Positions 16,490 to 24,051 of a DNA stretch of 24,051 bases are shown here, one piece after another (within the stretch, counting starts at the first letter, position 1; each line of letters starts with the position of its first letter). The stretch is taken from NCBI GenBank assembly GCA_002469915.1, contig DKOG01000245.1:1-24051 (forward strand). The letters run 5' to 3'. The notes under the pieces were generated by a model. The model did not search any database, was not told where the DNA came from, and saw only the letters and a list, made by a program, of their open reading frames with translations. This DNA comes from Bacteroidetes bacterium UBA7368. GTDB lineage: Bacteria; Bacteroidota; Rhodothermia; Rhodothermales; UBA10348. The position numbers and the translations under genes were made by a program.

Positions 16490-17947
16490 ATGTCTAGAAT
16501 GTCGTTGAGCTTCCTTCCTTTGGCATGTGTTCTGTTGGCGTCTTGCAGTACGTCTACGCCAGATTCCCAAGGACCTCCCAATGTCATCGTTATTTTCGCC
16601 GACGACATGGGCTACACTGACCTCTCCTCCTACGGAGCAAAAGATTGGTCAACCCCCTCTTTGGATCAGATGGCCAATGAAGGTGCCCGATTTACCAACT
16701 TTTATGTGCCTACACCGGCCTGTTCGCCTTCTCGAGCCGCGTTGCTGACGGGTAGGTACCCGCTTAAAGCTGGTGTTCGGGAGGTGATTAGTCCCAGGAC
16801 CCTTCGAGGGTTGCCGGAAGCTGAACACACGATGGCCGAAATTTTTAAATCTGATGGTTACGCAACGGCAGCTATTGGGAAGTGGCATTTGGGCGCAAAC
16901 CCTGTCTTTTTTCCGACTAATAATGGTTTTGATTCCTGGTTTGGTCTACCGTATTCGAATGACTACAGCCCTAAATCGATCAATAATCCGCGTTCATATG
17001 CGGTCCAGTGGCCTGAACTGCCTTTGATTCGTGATACTACCATCGTCGAGCGGGAACCAGATCAACGGTATCTCACTGAACAGTACACGCAAGAAGCGCT
17101 GCAAGTAATCGAAGACAATCGTCACCAGCCCTTCTTCCTGTATTTGGCACACTCGATGCCGCACGTACCTCTCTGGGTTTCAGATCCGTTTTTGGATGCC
17201 TCTGATGGAGGACTCTACGGGGATGTAATGGAGGAAGTAGATTCGTCTACGGGTAGAATCCTCAGACGATTAGTTGAATTGGGACTGGATCAGAACACTA
17301 TTGTCGTTTTTACCTCAGATAATGGGCCTTGGCTGTTGATGGGTGACCATGGAGGAACGAAGGGCGAATTTCGGGAAGGAAAGGCGACCACGTTCGAAGG
17401 GGGAGTCCGCATGCCTGCTATTATCCGAGCTCCCGGTCGCGTGGGGCAGGGTATGGTTGTGGAAGACAACGCCATTGTTATGGACCTATTGCCGACCCTG
17501 CTCGAAATGTCTGGTATCCAGATTCCAGATAACTTGGATGGTGTAAGCCTCGTTTCCCGATTTGAAGGGGAAGAGATGAGTGAGAGACCCCTCTTTTTCT
17601 ACCGTTCTGGTCAGCTTCGATCCATGCGTCGAGGCCAATGGAAAATGCATGTACCCCACCGTTACGCCTCTATTTTGGAAGAAAATGGAGGCAAACCAGG
17701 GTCAGGAGGGCATCCTGGAGTTTATGGTCCTACGGATATTGGCATTGCACTCTATGATCTTGTAGCTGATCCAGGCGAAACGACAGATCTCGCATCGACT
17801 AAACCCGAGATTGTAAACGCCCTGCTACTCGATATCGAACAGGCCAGAATGCATATCGGAGATGAATTGACGGACCGAGTGGGCGATGAAGCCACACCGC
17901 CCCAGTTCATCGACTCTGTGTGGCCGACCCTGGAAAGCAATCGTTAA
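16490..17947 (+). CDS. Sulfatase 2, S1-type arylsulfatase A family, lipoprotein
   Basis: 485 residues. A short lipoprotein signal with lipobox LLAS-C19 is followed by the full S1 sulfatase signature: D38/D39 in FADDMGY, formylglycine motif C-S-P-S-R at C78, K131/H133 in GKWHLG and D277/N278 in TSDNGP. It hydrolyses sulfate esters after its Cys is converted to formylglycine; with Ser in the third variable position it could be matured by either a formylglycine-generating enzyme or a radical-SAM maturase, neither of which is in the window. It differs clearly from sulfatase 1 outside the motifs, so the two are not a recent duplication and probably attack different positions or sugars. The second Met (codon 4) is a possible start. 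It likely forms a two-gene unit with GH81. It converges on proS with 27 bases between stop codons and no hairpin. Confidence 0.93.
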   Translation: MSRMSLSFLPLACVLLASCSTSTPDSQGPPNVIVIFADDMGYTDLSSYGAKDWSTPSLDQMANEGARFTNFYVPTPACSPSRAALLTGRYPLKAGVREVISPRTLRGLPEAEHTMAEIFKSDGYATAAIGKWHLGANPVFFPTNNGFDSWFGLPYSNDYSPKSINNPRSYAVQWPELPLIRDTTIVEREPDQRYLTEQYTQEALQVIEDNRHQPFFLYLAHSMPHVPLWVSDPFLDASDGGLYGDVMEEVDSSTGRILRRLVELGLDQNTIVVFTSDNGPWLLMGDHGGTKGEFREGKATTFEGGVRMPAIIRAPGRVGQGMVVEDNAIVMDLLPTLLEMSGIQIPDNLDGVSLVSRFEGEEMSERPLFFYRSGQLRSMRRGQWKMHVPHRYASILEENGGKPGSGGHPGVYGPTDIGIALYDLVADPGETTDLASTKPEIVNALLLDIEQARMHIGDELTDRVGDEATPPQFIDSVWPTLESNR

Positions 17948-17974
17948 GCCATTTCACAGAAACTCCTGGATGGA

Positions 17975-19447
17975 CTAATAGGATCGAGCGAAGTAAACGC
18001 GGCCTTTCGAAGGCTTTCCAGAAACAGGATCTACCCCTTCTTCCTCATATCCTTCAATTGGAATGCAACGGATAGTAGCTTTCGTTTCGTTCTTGATTTG
18101 AAGCTCCGTCTCGTCTGTACCATCCCAGTGCATCCTGATAAAGCCGCCTTTTTCATCCAGAACCGACTTGAAATCGTCATAGGAGTCGACTGAGGTCGTC
18201 ATATCTTCTCTCATCTTCAAGGCACGTTCGAATAGCCCGTTTTGAACTGCTTCGAGGGTCTCTTGAATGTGAGCAACAAGTCCAGTTTGTTCCACCGTTT
18301 CCTTTTCACCGTTGTCTCTACGAGCTACTTCAACGGTTCCGTTTTGAACGTCGCGGGGGCCAAGCGCCAGACGCACGGGTACGCCTTGGACTTCGTACTC
18401 ATTAAATTTCCATCCGGGACGATAGCCATCTCGGTCGTCCACGAAGATGCGAACACCAACTGCTTTGAGATCGGCCTCAATCTGGCGTGCTTTTTCGAGA
18501 ACCTGAATCCGGTCCTCATCTTTTCGATAAATCGGTACTAGCGCAACCTGGGTAGGAGCCAGGCGCGGAGGCAAAATCAGACCTTGATCATCCGAGTGCA
18601 CCATGATGAGGGCGCCAATCAAGCGGGTTGATACGCCCCAGGAAGTGGCCCAGACGTATTCCAGTTCGTTGTTCTTGTTCTGAAACTTGCAGTCGAATGC
18701 TTTGGCAAAGTTCTGTCCCAAAAAGTGGCTGGTGCCGGCTTGAAGTGCTTTTCCGTCCTGCATCATCGCTTCGATGCAATACGTTTCAACCGCTCCTGCA
18801 AATCGCTCAGACGCTGTTTTTACACCGCGAATAACGGGTACTGCCATGTAATCTTCAGCAAATGTGGCGTAGACATCCAGAATCGTCAGTGTTTCGTCCA
18901 CAGCCTCTTGCTCAGTTGCATGAGCTGTATGCCCTTCTTGCCATAAGAATTCCATCGTCCGAAGAAAAAGGCGTGTACGCATTTCCCAACGCACTACATT
19001 CGCCCACTGATTCATAAGAATCGGGAGGTCTCTCCAAGACTGAATCCACCGGCTGTATGTATCCCAAATGATCGTTTCAGAGGTTGGGCGCACAATGAGG
19101 TTTTCTTCCAGTTTCGAATCTGGATCAGCGATCAATCCTTGTTCTTCATCGACCTTCAAACGGGAATGAGTTACGACGGCGCACTCCTTCGCGAAGCCTT
19201 CTACGTGGTCTGCTTCTTTGGCTAAAAAACTCTGTGGAATGAAAATGGGGAAATAGGCATTTTTGTGACCCGTCTCCTTAAACATTCCATCCAAACCAGC
19301 CTGCATGTTTTCCCACAACTCATAGCCGTTTGGTCGAATAATCATGCATCCACGAACGGGCGAGTAGTCCGCCAGCTTCGCATTTTTGATGATGTCCAGA
19401 TACCATTGGGAATAATCCTCTGAGCGAGGTGTGATTGCGTCTGCCAT
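17975..19447 (-). CDS. proS: Prolyl-tRNA synthetase, short archaeal/eukaryal-type
   Basis: 490 residues, class II synthetase that charges tRNA-Pro in the cytoplasm. Visible are the N-terminal dimer/ATP region ([30 protein letters not shown]), motif 2 ([24 protein letters not shown]), the proline pocket ([18 protein letters not shown]), motif 3 ([21 protein letters not shown]), an anticodon-binding domain (~300-405) and the extra C-terminal domain ending ARSY that defines this type. It lacks the editing insertion of the long bacterial form. The C-terminal domain normally binds zinc through four Cys; here only the one in TIRCIP remains and the CxxCGKP-like site reads DPVSGKP, so zinc is probably not bound. 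It is a housekeeping gene unrelated to the sugar cluster. A candidate promoter lies at 19488-19515. Confidence 0.96.
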   Translation of the reverse strand: MADAITPRSEDYSQWYLDIIKNAKLADYSPVRGCMIIRPNGYELWENMQAGLDGMFKETGHKNAYFPIFIPQSFLAKEADHVEGFAKECAVVTHSRLKVDEEQGLIADPDSKLEENLIVRPTSETIIWDTYSRWIQSWRDLPILMNQWANVVRWEMRTRLFLRTMEFLWQEGHTAHATEQEAVDETLTILDVYATFAEDYMAVPVIRGVKTASERFAGAVETYCIEAMMQDGKALQAGTSHFLGQNFAKAFDCKFQNKNNELEYVWATSWGVSTRLIGALIMVHSDDQGLILPPRLAPTQVALVPIYRKDEDRIQVLEKARQIEADLKAVGVRIFVDDRDGYRPGWKFNEYEVQGVPVRLALGPRDVQNGTVEVARRDNGEKETVEQTGLVAHIQETLEAVQNGLFERALKMREDMTTSVDSYDDFKSVLDEKGGFIRMHWDGTDETELQIKNETKATIRCIPIEGYEEEGVDPVSGKPSKGRVYFARSY

Positions 19448-19806
19448 ATTGATTCGGTTCGAAGCCGGTTTATGAGGCTTAATGAGCTAAAAATAGCTCG
19501 GCGGAAAGTGTACAATTTGTAGGTCTACTGCCTACTAAATGAGTCAGTGTGCGGGTATATACACCGCCAAATGGATACTGACACGATTCGGCAGGGTATT
19601 TGCCCTAGTTTTCATCGAAGCGCTTGGTTTCAAATGTGCTTTTGGTAACATCTCGAATCGAGGAAGCCAAAAGAGATTTAAAAACCAAGTGTGCCAAACC
19701 GAAGATAGTGTGCGGCTATATGAATGAGGAAACTTTCATTCAGTCCAGCGTTATCGAACCTACCAGGGTCGGATTGCGAAACAAGATCAATATTGGGGAC
19801 AAAGTG
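19448..19806. other. Divergent intergenic region between proS and the lipoprotein gene
   Basis: 359 bases. Next to proS are the candidate promoter and the small inverted repeat at 19484-19499; a weaker repeat, GTAGG...CCTAC, lies at about 19519-19535. The remainder has open frames (a 62-codon one from 19539, and an extension of the lipoprotein frame back to a TTG at 19624), but neither looks like real coding sequence. If the lipoprotein gene used the ATG at 19720, 29 more residues would precede its signal peptide, which is unlikely. The region may be a long 5' leader. Confidence 0.4.
19488..19515 (-). promoter_or_regulatory. Candidate Bacteroidota-type promoter for proS
   Basis: Read on the minus strand, TTG (19515-19513) is followed after 17 bases by TATTTTTA (19495-19488), seven of eight positions of the -7 consensus TAnnTTTG (counting the two free positions). 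It lies ~40 bases before the proS ATG. The -7 box overlaps a 6-bp perfect inverted repeat GAGCTA-AAAA-TAGCTC (19484-19499). No experimental support; the match could be chance. Confidence 0.35.
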
Positions 19807-21126
19807 ATGCAGAAGTTGAAACTGCAATATTCAGGCCGCCTGCCATCAAATATATCCGTACTCCTGTCCGGAATTTTCTTCATGTTTCTCCTTAGTGGTT
19901 GCTACACGCAACTGGTTGCATTGGAGCGGCCTCACGGAGGACTCGACCAAGTCGTCGCAGATTACGAGGATAATGGCGACGTTGTGGTTCGGAAGTACTA
20001 CGAAGATGGCTACGTCGATGAAGACGTTTACGATGAATATGACTGGATTACTCATCAGCCTTATGGCTACCGAGATTATTTCACGTCATTCTACGATCCA
20101 TTTTATGGTTCGTACGGCGGATGCTGGGACTGGTCCTTCTGTAATCCGTACTACTCTTCCGGTTGGGGTCTTTCTTTCGGATTTGGTTCGCTCTATAACT
20201 ACGGTAGTTATCGCCCTTACGGATATGGAGTAGGTTATGGCTTCAGTAGTTATGGCTATGGCGGCTATGGCGGCTATGGCGGCTACGGCAGCTACGGGTA
20301 CGGCGGATACGGATACGGTGGGTATTATGGCTATTCTAATTATTACCCATCATCCTCTTACGGCGGCCTAGGTGGCGTTTCCGTTGCCAGAGGTAATTAC
20401 ACACCTCGTGGGTCAACAATGGCTAGAAGCGCGCTCGGCAGTCGCTCAGGAACAATCAATCGTGGTGGCCGATCCGGAGAATACGGAGGTAGAAGTGGAA
20501 TCTCTTCCGGTTCTGATGTTACTAGTAGGGGCCAAGATGGTCGAACCATTATCAGTACCGGTCGCACCGCAAGTGCGGCCAATAAAGGAGCATTGAGCAC
20601 AGGCAGAACGACTCGTTCTGGTGTTAGCTCTCGAGATGGTCGAACGCGAATAAGTTCTGGAAGGTCTACGAGTACACGCTCCGGCTCAACTCGTTCTACT
20701 TCCACGCGGGCCACAACGGGATCGACTCGCTCAACATCATCTACTCGTGGAACTACAGGACGCTCGACTTCCACCTCCAGAGGAACAAGTACTCGCTCGA
20801 CCTCCACGCGTAGTGGTGGGCGCTCAACGCCTGTTCGATCGTCAAATACACGCGGGTCATCCAATAGAGGCACATCCACGAGACGGTCTTCTGGGAATTC
20901 GAGTCGGTCTTCGGGTACTAAAACATCGTCCCGATCCAACACAAGCCGATCCTCTAGTTCTTCTAGTCGTTCTTCAGGATCCTCTACCCGGTCTTCGGGA
21001 TCGTCAAGTCGGTCCTCTGGAGTCAGTCGATCCTCTGAATCTTCGAGTCGTTCTTCCGGAGCATCGTCCCGCGGTTCCTCTTCGAAGGGTTCTTCCAAAT
21101 CTAGCCGGAGTGGACGCAACAAGTAG
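19807..21126 (+). CDS. Low-complexity lipoprotein: Gly/Tyr-rich core and Ser/Thr/Arg-rich tail
   Basis: 439 residues from ATG 19807, chosen because it gives a clean lipoprotein signal (basic n-region, hydrophobic core, lipobox LLSG-C32); the frame stays open upstream to 19624. After the Cys: a short globular part with an acidic stretch (residues ~50-80, many Asp/Glu/Tyr), a segment at ~95-190 made almost only of Gly, Tyr and Ser with YGGYGG repeats (DNA repeat at about 20250-20335), a short linker, then ~235 residues to the end dominated by Ser, Thr, Arg and Gly (STRSTSTR, SSRSSGSS units). The tail is strongly basic and surely disordered. No enzyme domain is recognised. As a lipid-anchored envelope protein it might bind polyanions (polysaccharide, DNA, teichoic-like polymers) or build an adhesive surface layer; this is inference. 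A strong terminator follows. Confidence 0.8.
   Translation: MQKLKLQYSGRLPSNISVLLSGIFFMFLLSGCYTQLVALERPHGGLDQVVADYEDNGDVVVRKYYEDGYVDEDVYDEYDWITHQPYGYRDYFTSFYDPFYGSYGGCWDWSFCNPYYSSGWGLSFGFGSLYNYGSYRPYGYGVGYGFSSYGYGGYGGYGGYGSYGYGGYGYGGYYGYSNYYPSSSYGGLGGVSVARGNYTPRGSTMARSALGSRSGTINRGGRSGEYGGRSGISSGSDVTSRGQDGRTIISTGRTASAANKGALSTGRTTRSGVSSRDGRTRISSGRSTSTRSGSTRSTSTRATTGSTRSTSSTRGTTGRSTSTSRGTSTRSTSTRSGGRSTPVRSSNTRGSSNRGTSTRRSSGNSSRSSGTKTSSRSNTSRSSSSSSRSSGSSTRSSGSSSRSSGVSRSSESSSRSSGASSRGSSSKGSSKSSRSGRNK
20250..20335 (+). repeat. Short tandem GGCTATGGC-type repeats coding YGG units
   Basis: Nine-base units coding Gly-Tyr-Gly (GGCTATGGC, GGCTACGGC and variants) repeat in tandem inside the lipoprotein gene, with perfect copies at the left end and decaying ones to the right. 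Since the unit is a multiple of three, slippage would change copy number without a frameshift. Confidence 0.7.
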
Positions 21127-21172
21127 CTTGGCACTTTGAGGAAGGGATGTCCTTTCCTGGCAACGATTTTGA

Positions 21173-21199
21173 GGGCCCGTGCCCTGCACGGGCCCTTTT
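21173..21199 (+). terminator. Rho-independent terminator after the lipoprotein gene
   Basis: Perfect 10-bp stem GGGCCCGTGC (21173-21182) / GCACGGGCCC (21186-21195), a three-base loop CCT, then TTTT. It lies 46 bases after the stop codon and separates this gene from the FadL-type gene. Confidence 0.9.
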
Positions 21200-21267
21200 G
21201 TACGCCCGCCTGAAACAGATACAGTCCATTGAGGTCGCTCTTCTAGCAACCTTCTAGATCCCAAATT

Positions 21268-22830
21268 ATGATGTATTCGGTACGTAAAAATTCATTTCTA
21301 GGCAGCTATTCGGCTCGTTTCCTGATCATTTTAACCTGCTTTCTGTCCGTGGGCCAGTCTAATGCTCAAACCGGCGATGATGCCCTGCGTTTTGCGCAAC
21401 GCATGCCGGGACTTACGGCATCAAGCATGGGAATGGGTGGTGTAGGAATTTCGGGCGTTACAGATGCGTCAGCATTTTTTAATAATCCAGCCGGACTAGG
21501 TTGGGCCACGAGTTCAAACGTGAGTGGATCTCTCTCTGCTTTGAGCACTTTGGACGATGGAGTATTTGTAGCTCCTAGTTCAATGAGCCAATTTAAGAAC
21601 GACGTAACCGCTGCGGGAATCGGTAGCGTCTCATATCTTTTTAAAGTGCCTACTACGCGGGGCTCCATGGTCGTTGGAGCGGGCTTCAATCAGGTATCGA
21701 CGTTTAGCCGAAGCCTCGTGTTTTCAGGAGAGAATAATGCAAATTCTCTGACAGACTATTTGATGCCTGTCTCAGGTGAATTTGAGTTGCAGGAAGATGA
21801 CGATGGTGTTTTTCCATTGTTTGACCGAACGCTCTCATTCATTGGCTTTGAAACCTACGCCATTGATCTAGATGCCGTGGCTGTTCAAAATGGTGATGCT
21901 AATCCTTTCGTTCCAGCCGTTAATGCGGGTACAGTACGTCAGGCTGGTTATGTAGACGAATCGGGCCGCATGATGGAGATAAACATCGGGGGCGCCATGG
22001 AAGTGGCGAAAGATGTGATGGTTGGGCTAACCGTTTCAGCGCCTTATGGGACCTACTCTTTTGCGCGTGAGCTGACTGAAAATGACTTTTTGAACGATAA
22101 CGATGGGACAAACGGCACAACCGACTTCAAAGAGCTTCAGTTCAATGAGCAGGTCGAGTCTGAAATCGTGGGGGTCAATCTTAGATTAGGCGTGTCCGCA
22201 AAAGTAAATGCGTCCACCAAGGTGGGCTTGACGATCGAAACACCAACCTGGTATGCGGTTGAAGATGTTTACAGCACCAAGTTAGCGACGAGATTCGATA
22301 ATGGAGATGCCTTTCAGTATGGTGGTGACAGTGATGATGCCGGAACGGGTACATTCGATTACTCTTTTGTGACCCCCTGGAAAGTGGGCATGGGGGCCGA
22401 GTACGCGGTGGCTGGAGCAAAAATATCGGCCGATGTTGAATGGATTGACTGGTCTCAAATGGAATTGGACTCAGACGGCTATTCCTTTTTCGACGAGAAT
22501 TTTGATATCACGAGGGGTCTGGACGCTGTGACGAACGTACGGATTGGTGCATCCTACGATGTGGGCAAAACGACCTTACGAGGTGGGCTTGCAATGTACC
22601 CTGACCCTCACAATGAAACCTCTTCAAACACCAGTTTGGATACGGACCGGGTCTACGTTTCAGCTGGCGCTACGTATAATCTGGCCGACAATATGAAAAT
22701 CGACTTTGGTTGGATGGCCGAAGCGTTCGAAGACGAATACGCGGTATACAATGAAGTGAATGATGCCCCGATTGTAACAGAGGATATTATTCGCAGTCGC
22801 GTTCAGATCGGGTTTACCTTCGGATTCTAA
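21268..22830 (+). CDS. Outer-membrane transport protein, OmpP1/FadL/TodX family
   Basis: 520 residues. A signal peptide ends near SNAQ (residue ~34). The N-terminal plug-like stretch has the family hallmark: RMPGLTASSMGMGGVGISGVTDASAFFNNPAGLG. A long run of alternating beta-strands follows, ending VQIGFTFGF with a terminal Phe as expected for BAM-inserted barrels. FadL-type channels let hydrophobic compounds (long-chain fatty acids, aromatics) diffuse through the outer membrane via a lateral opening; the ligand here is not known. PorV of the T9SS belongs to the same superfamily, but this protein is longer and lacks a T9SS gene context, so a general FadL-type assignment is preferred. ATG 21268 and the next codon (also ATG) are equally plausible starts. 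The gene is flanked by strong terminators on both sides, so it is probably a single-gene transcript. Confidence 0.88.
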   Translation: MMYSVRKNSFLGSYSARFLIILTCFLSVGQSNAQTGDDALRFAQRMPGLTASSMGMGGVGISGVTDASAFFNNPAGLGWATSSNVSGSLSALSTLDDGVFVAPSSMSQFKNDVTAAGIGSVSYLFKVPTTRGSMVVGAGFNQVSTFSRSLVFSGENNANSLTDYLMPVSGEFELQEDDDGVFPLFDRTLSFIGFETYAIDLDAVAVQNGDANPFVPAVNAGTVRQAGYVDESGRMMEINIGGAMEVAKDVMVGLTVSAPYGTYSFARELTENDFLNDNDGTNGTTDFKELQFNEQVESEIVGVNLRLGVSAKVNASTKVGLTIETPTWYAVEDVYSTKLATRFDNGDAFQYGGDSDDAGTGTFDYSFVTPWKVGMGAEYAVAGAKISADVEWIDWSQMELDSDGYSFFDENFDITRGLDAVTNVRIGASYDVGKTTLRGGLAMYPDPHNETSSNTSLDTDRVYVSAGATYNLADNMKIDFGWMAEAFEDEYAVYNEVNDAPIVTEDIIRSRVQIGFTFGF

Positions 22831-22862
22831 TCCTACCCTATTAGTAGGCTTTACAGAACGTG

Positions 22863-22897
22863 AACAGGGGGCTCGACGATGTCGAGCCCCCTGTTTT
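22863..22897 (+). terminator. Rho-independent terminator after the FadL-type gene
   Basis: Perfect 15-bp stem (22863-22877 with 22881-22895), three-base loop GAT, and a four-T tract that overlaps the end of the stem (22894-22897). It is the longest perfect hairpin in the window. A smaller 5-bp inverted repeat CCTAC/GTAGG lies just upstream at 22832-22848. Confidence 0.9.
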
Positions 22898-23046
22898 GAT
22901 TTGGGCGCTTATTATTTCGTCATTCTCCGTAGTCAGGCACTAGACCTTCTTGCTCAGCCAACTCAGGTCGATTTAAACCGGTATGAATAGGGTAAACAAT
23001 TGAATACGAGTTATCTTTATCCTTCCAATTGACGCAAATCCATTGC

Positions 23047-23532
23047 ATGAAAAATCTCGTTGTCGGCCTTCTTTTTTTAGCCGTGTCCCTATTGGTTCTG
23101 GTAGCTTGGTTTATGTACGGACAAGGCTGGGACCGAGCTTCTGCCGACATGGTTGTCCAGCGATCCCTCTTTTTGATCCCTGTACTGGCGTTTGCGCTGA
23201 TGTACAGTGCACCATTTAACGCATTCTCAACTCGGATTTTTGGAGTTCAGGCGAGTGCCGTGCGAAAATACCTATACATGCTACTCATCGTCTGTGCACT
23301 TTGTATAGTCGGCTTTGGAATTCCATTCCTCGTCGTGTTCAAGTGGCAGCAGCCGCCCAGTCCGTTTGAAGAGCTATGGATGATGATGGGAGGGACGGCC
23401 GTGCTTATGGGAGGAGCTATTTACTGGATTGTAAAACCGGTGGTACACCGTCATTGGTTTGCGCTGGCCTACCTCGCAGCTATCGCAGGACTCTTGCTCG
23501 CGTCACGCGCCTTCGTCTTCAGCTTTTTCTAA
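23047..23532 (+). CDS. Small five-helix membrane protein of unknown function
   Basis: 161 residues from ATG 23047; the frame extends six codons back to a TTG, but the ATG gives a normal membrane start (MKNLVVGLLFLAVSLL). Five hydrophobic segments are visible, at about residues 3-24, 44-64, 76-98, 110-131 and 137-158, joined by short loops and without any recognisable motif or catalytic residue. No family is recognised. The frame is supported by a membrane-typical composition and a consistent length. Its stop codon overlaps the MltG stop by four bases (23529-23532), a convergent arrangement without a terminator, so it need not be related to MltG in function. Confidence 0.72.
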   Translation: MKNLVVGLLFLAVSLLVLVAWFMYGQGWDRASADMVVQRSLFLIPVLAFALMYSAPFNAFSTRIFGVQASAVRKYLYMLLIVCALCIVGFGIPFLVVFKWQQPPSPFEELWMMMGGTAVLMGGAIYWIVKPVVHRHWFALAYLAAIAGLLLASRAFVFSFF

Positions 23533-24051
23533 GGAGTTTTAGCGGCGGCTTGTGCGGCACGACGTTCTCTCATAAGGCGGTAATATTCCTGCGCATTGCG
23601 TCGGTGTTCTGCAAGGGTGCGCGAAAATATGTGCTGCCCATCTCCTTTGGCTACGAAATAATAATAAGAGTGAGTCGCTGGATACAGTACCGCCTGAATG
23701 GACGTTAGCGTCGGGTTGGTGATGGGACCCGGAGGAAGTCCTCTGAACTTGTACGTGTTGTACGGGTGATTCAGTTTATAGTCCTTAAAGAAAAGACGCC
23801 GCTTTTCACCTTCCAAAAGCATAAGGGCATATTGTACGGTCGGATCTGCTTGCAAGGCCCAGCGATCTCGAAGTCGGTTCAGATATACACCCGCGATGGT
23901 CGGTTTTTCAGGTACATGGGAAGATTCCCATTCTACGATTCCCGCCAACCGGATGACCTCATCTGCATTCATATCCCAAGGAATGGATTCCAGCGAATCG
24001 GCTGCTGCCTCGAATAGCCCATCGTAGCGACGACGTATTCTAGAAATGACT
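23529..24051 (-). CDS. mltG: Endolytic murein transglycosylase MltG (YceG-like), C-terminal part
   Basis: Only the last 173 residues are in the window; the frame is open to the right edge, and the family sequence (YDGLFEAAADSLESIPWDMNADEVIRLAGIVEWES) begins before the first internal Met at 23972, so that Met is not the start. The catalytic Glu is in AGIVEWES. Further family blocks follow: IAGVYLNRLRDRWALQADPTVQYAL, HPYNTYKFRGLPPGPITNPTLTSIQAVLYP and SYYYFVAKGDGQHIFSRTLAEH. MltG is an inner-membrane enzyme that cuts nascent peptidoglycan strands and sets their length. The short C-terminal tail after HRRNAQEYYR is Ala/Arg-rich. The N-terminal membrane anchor and LysM-like part lie outside the window. 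Confidence 0.95.
   Translation of the reverse strand, partial: VISRIRRRYDGLFEAAADSLESIPWDMNADEVIRLAGIVEWESSHVPEKPTIAGVYLNRLRDRWALQADPTVQYALMLLEGEKRRLFFKDYKLNHPYNTYKFRGLPPGPITNPTLTSIQAVLYPATHSYYYFVAKGDGQHIFSRTLAEHRRNAQEYYRLMRERRAAQAAAKTP

Noticed and set aside
19539..19727. A 62-codon frame upstream of the lipoprotein gene.
   Set aside because: No recognisable motif, no start signal, and it lies in the likely leader region; its length is within chance.
20250..20335. Tandem repeats resembling an array.
   Set aside because: Nine-base coding repeats without unique spacers; not a CRISPR array.
20397..21134. A 245-codon minus-strand open frame rich in Arg, Asp, Glu and Pro, opposite the lipoprotein tail.
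   Set aside because: It is the antisense image of Ser/Thr/Arg codon repeats (TCT/TCG/CGT read backwards give Arg/Glu/Asp/Thr). Its periodic low-complexity sequence follows from the plus-strand repeats, and the plus frame has a lipoprotein signal and a terminator.
21268..22830. PorV, the T9SS shuttle protein.
   Set aside because: Same superfamily, but too long, and no other T9SS gene is nearby; general FadL-type is the safer call.

Overview
The window looks like chromosomal DNA of a marine-type member of the Bacteroidota/Rhodothermota/Balneolota group. The evidence is a secreted glucanase ending in a type IX secretion (T9SS) sorting tail containing the QNYPNPFNPS motif, a TonB-dependent receptor with a carboxypeptidase-regulatory N-domain, a FadL-type porin, a zinc metalloprotease of the DUF5117 type, a short archaeal/eukaryal-type ProRS, and almost no Shine-Dalgarno sequences. 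Base composition is roughly balanced, except for an AT-rich patch at about 4.6-7.7 kb. No tRNA, rRNA, CRISPR array or insertion sequence was seen.

Layout. 1-1410: 3' end of a secreted metzincin-like protease, closed by a strong terminator. 1596-3242: secreted M28 aminopeptidase, also closed by a terminator. 3418-4623: MFS permease. 7752 back to 4627 (minus strand): a TPR-CHAT caspase-like protease gene cut in two by one in-frame TAA inside a TPR motif. 8056-17947: an algal-polysaccharide region with lipoprotein sulfatase 1 (+), a TonB-dependent receptor and a PAP2-like membrane protein (both -), then a four-part GH81 beta-1,3-glucanase and lipoprotein sulfatase 2 (both +). 17975-19447 (-): prolyl-tRNA synthetase. 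19807-21126: an unusual lipoprotein with a Gly/Tyr-rich segment followed by a long Ser/Thr/Arg-rich tail. 21268-22830: FadL-type outer-membrane protein. 23047-23532: small membrane protein. 23529-24051 (-): MltG endolytic transglycosylase, running off the right edge.

How the genes work together. The glucanase would be exported by T9SS and cut laminarin-like beta-1,3-glucan. The two sulfatases would remove sulfate esters from carbohydrates, and the TonB receptor could import the products. There is no SusD partner or dedicated regulator in the window, so this is a loose cluster rather than a canonical polysaccharide utilisation locus. Sulfatase maturation enzymes must lie elsewhere.

The strongest unexpected observation is the TPR-CHAT gene. 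The two open frames are in the same phase, separated only by TAA plus three codons. The stop falls exactly where a residue of helix B of a TPR repeat should be, and the first Met of the CHAT frame is itself a TPR consensus position. This is a single ancestral gene with a nonsense codon (or a sequencing error), not two independently evolved genes. Second is the low-complexity lipoprotein at 19807-21126.
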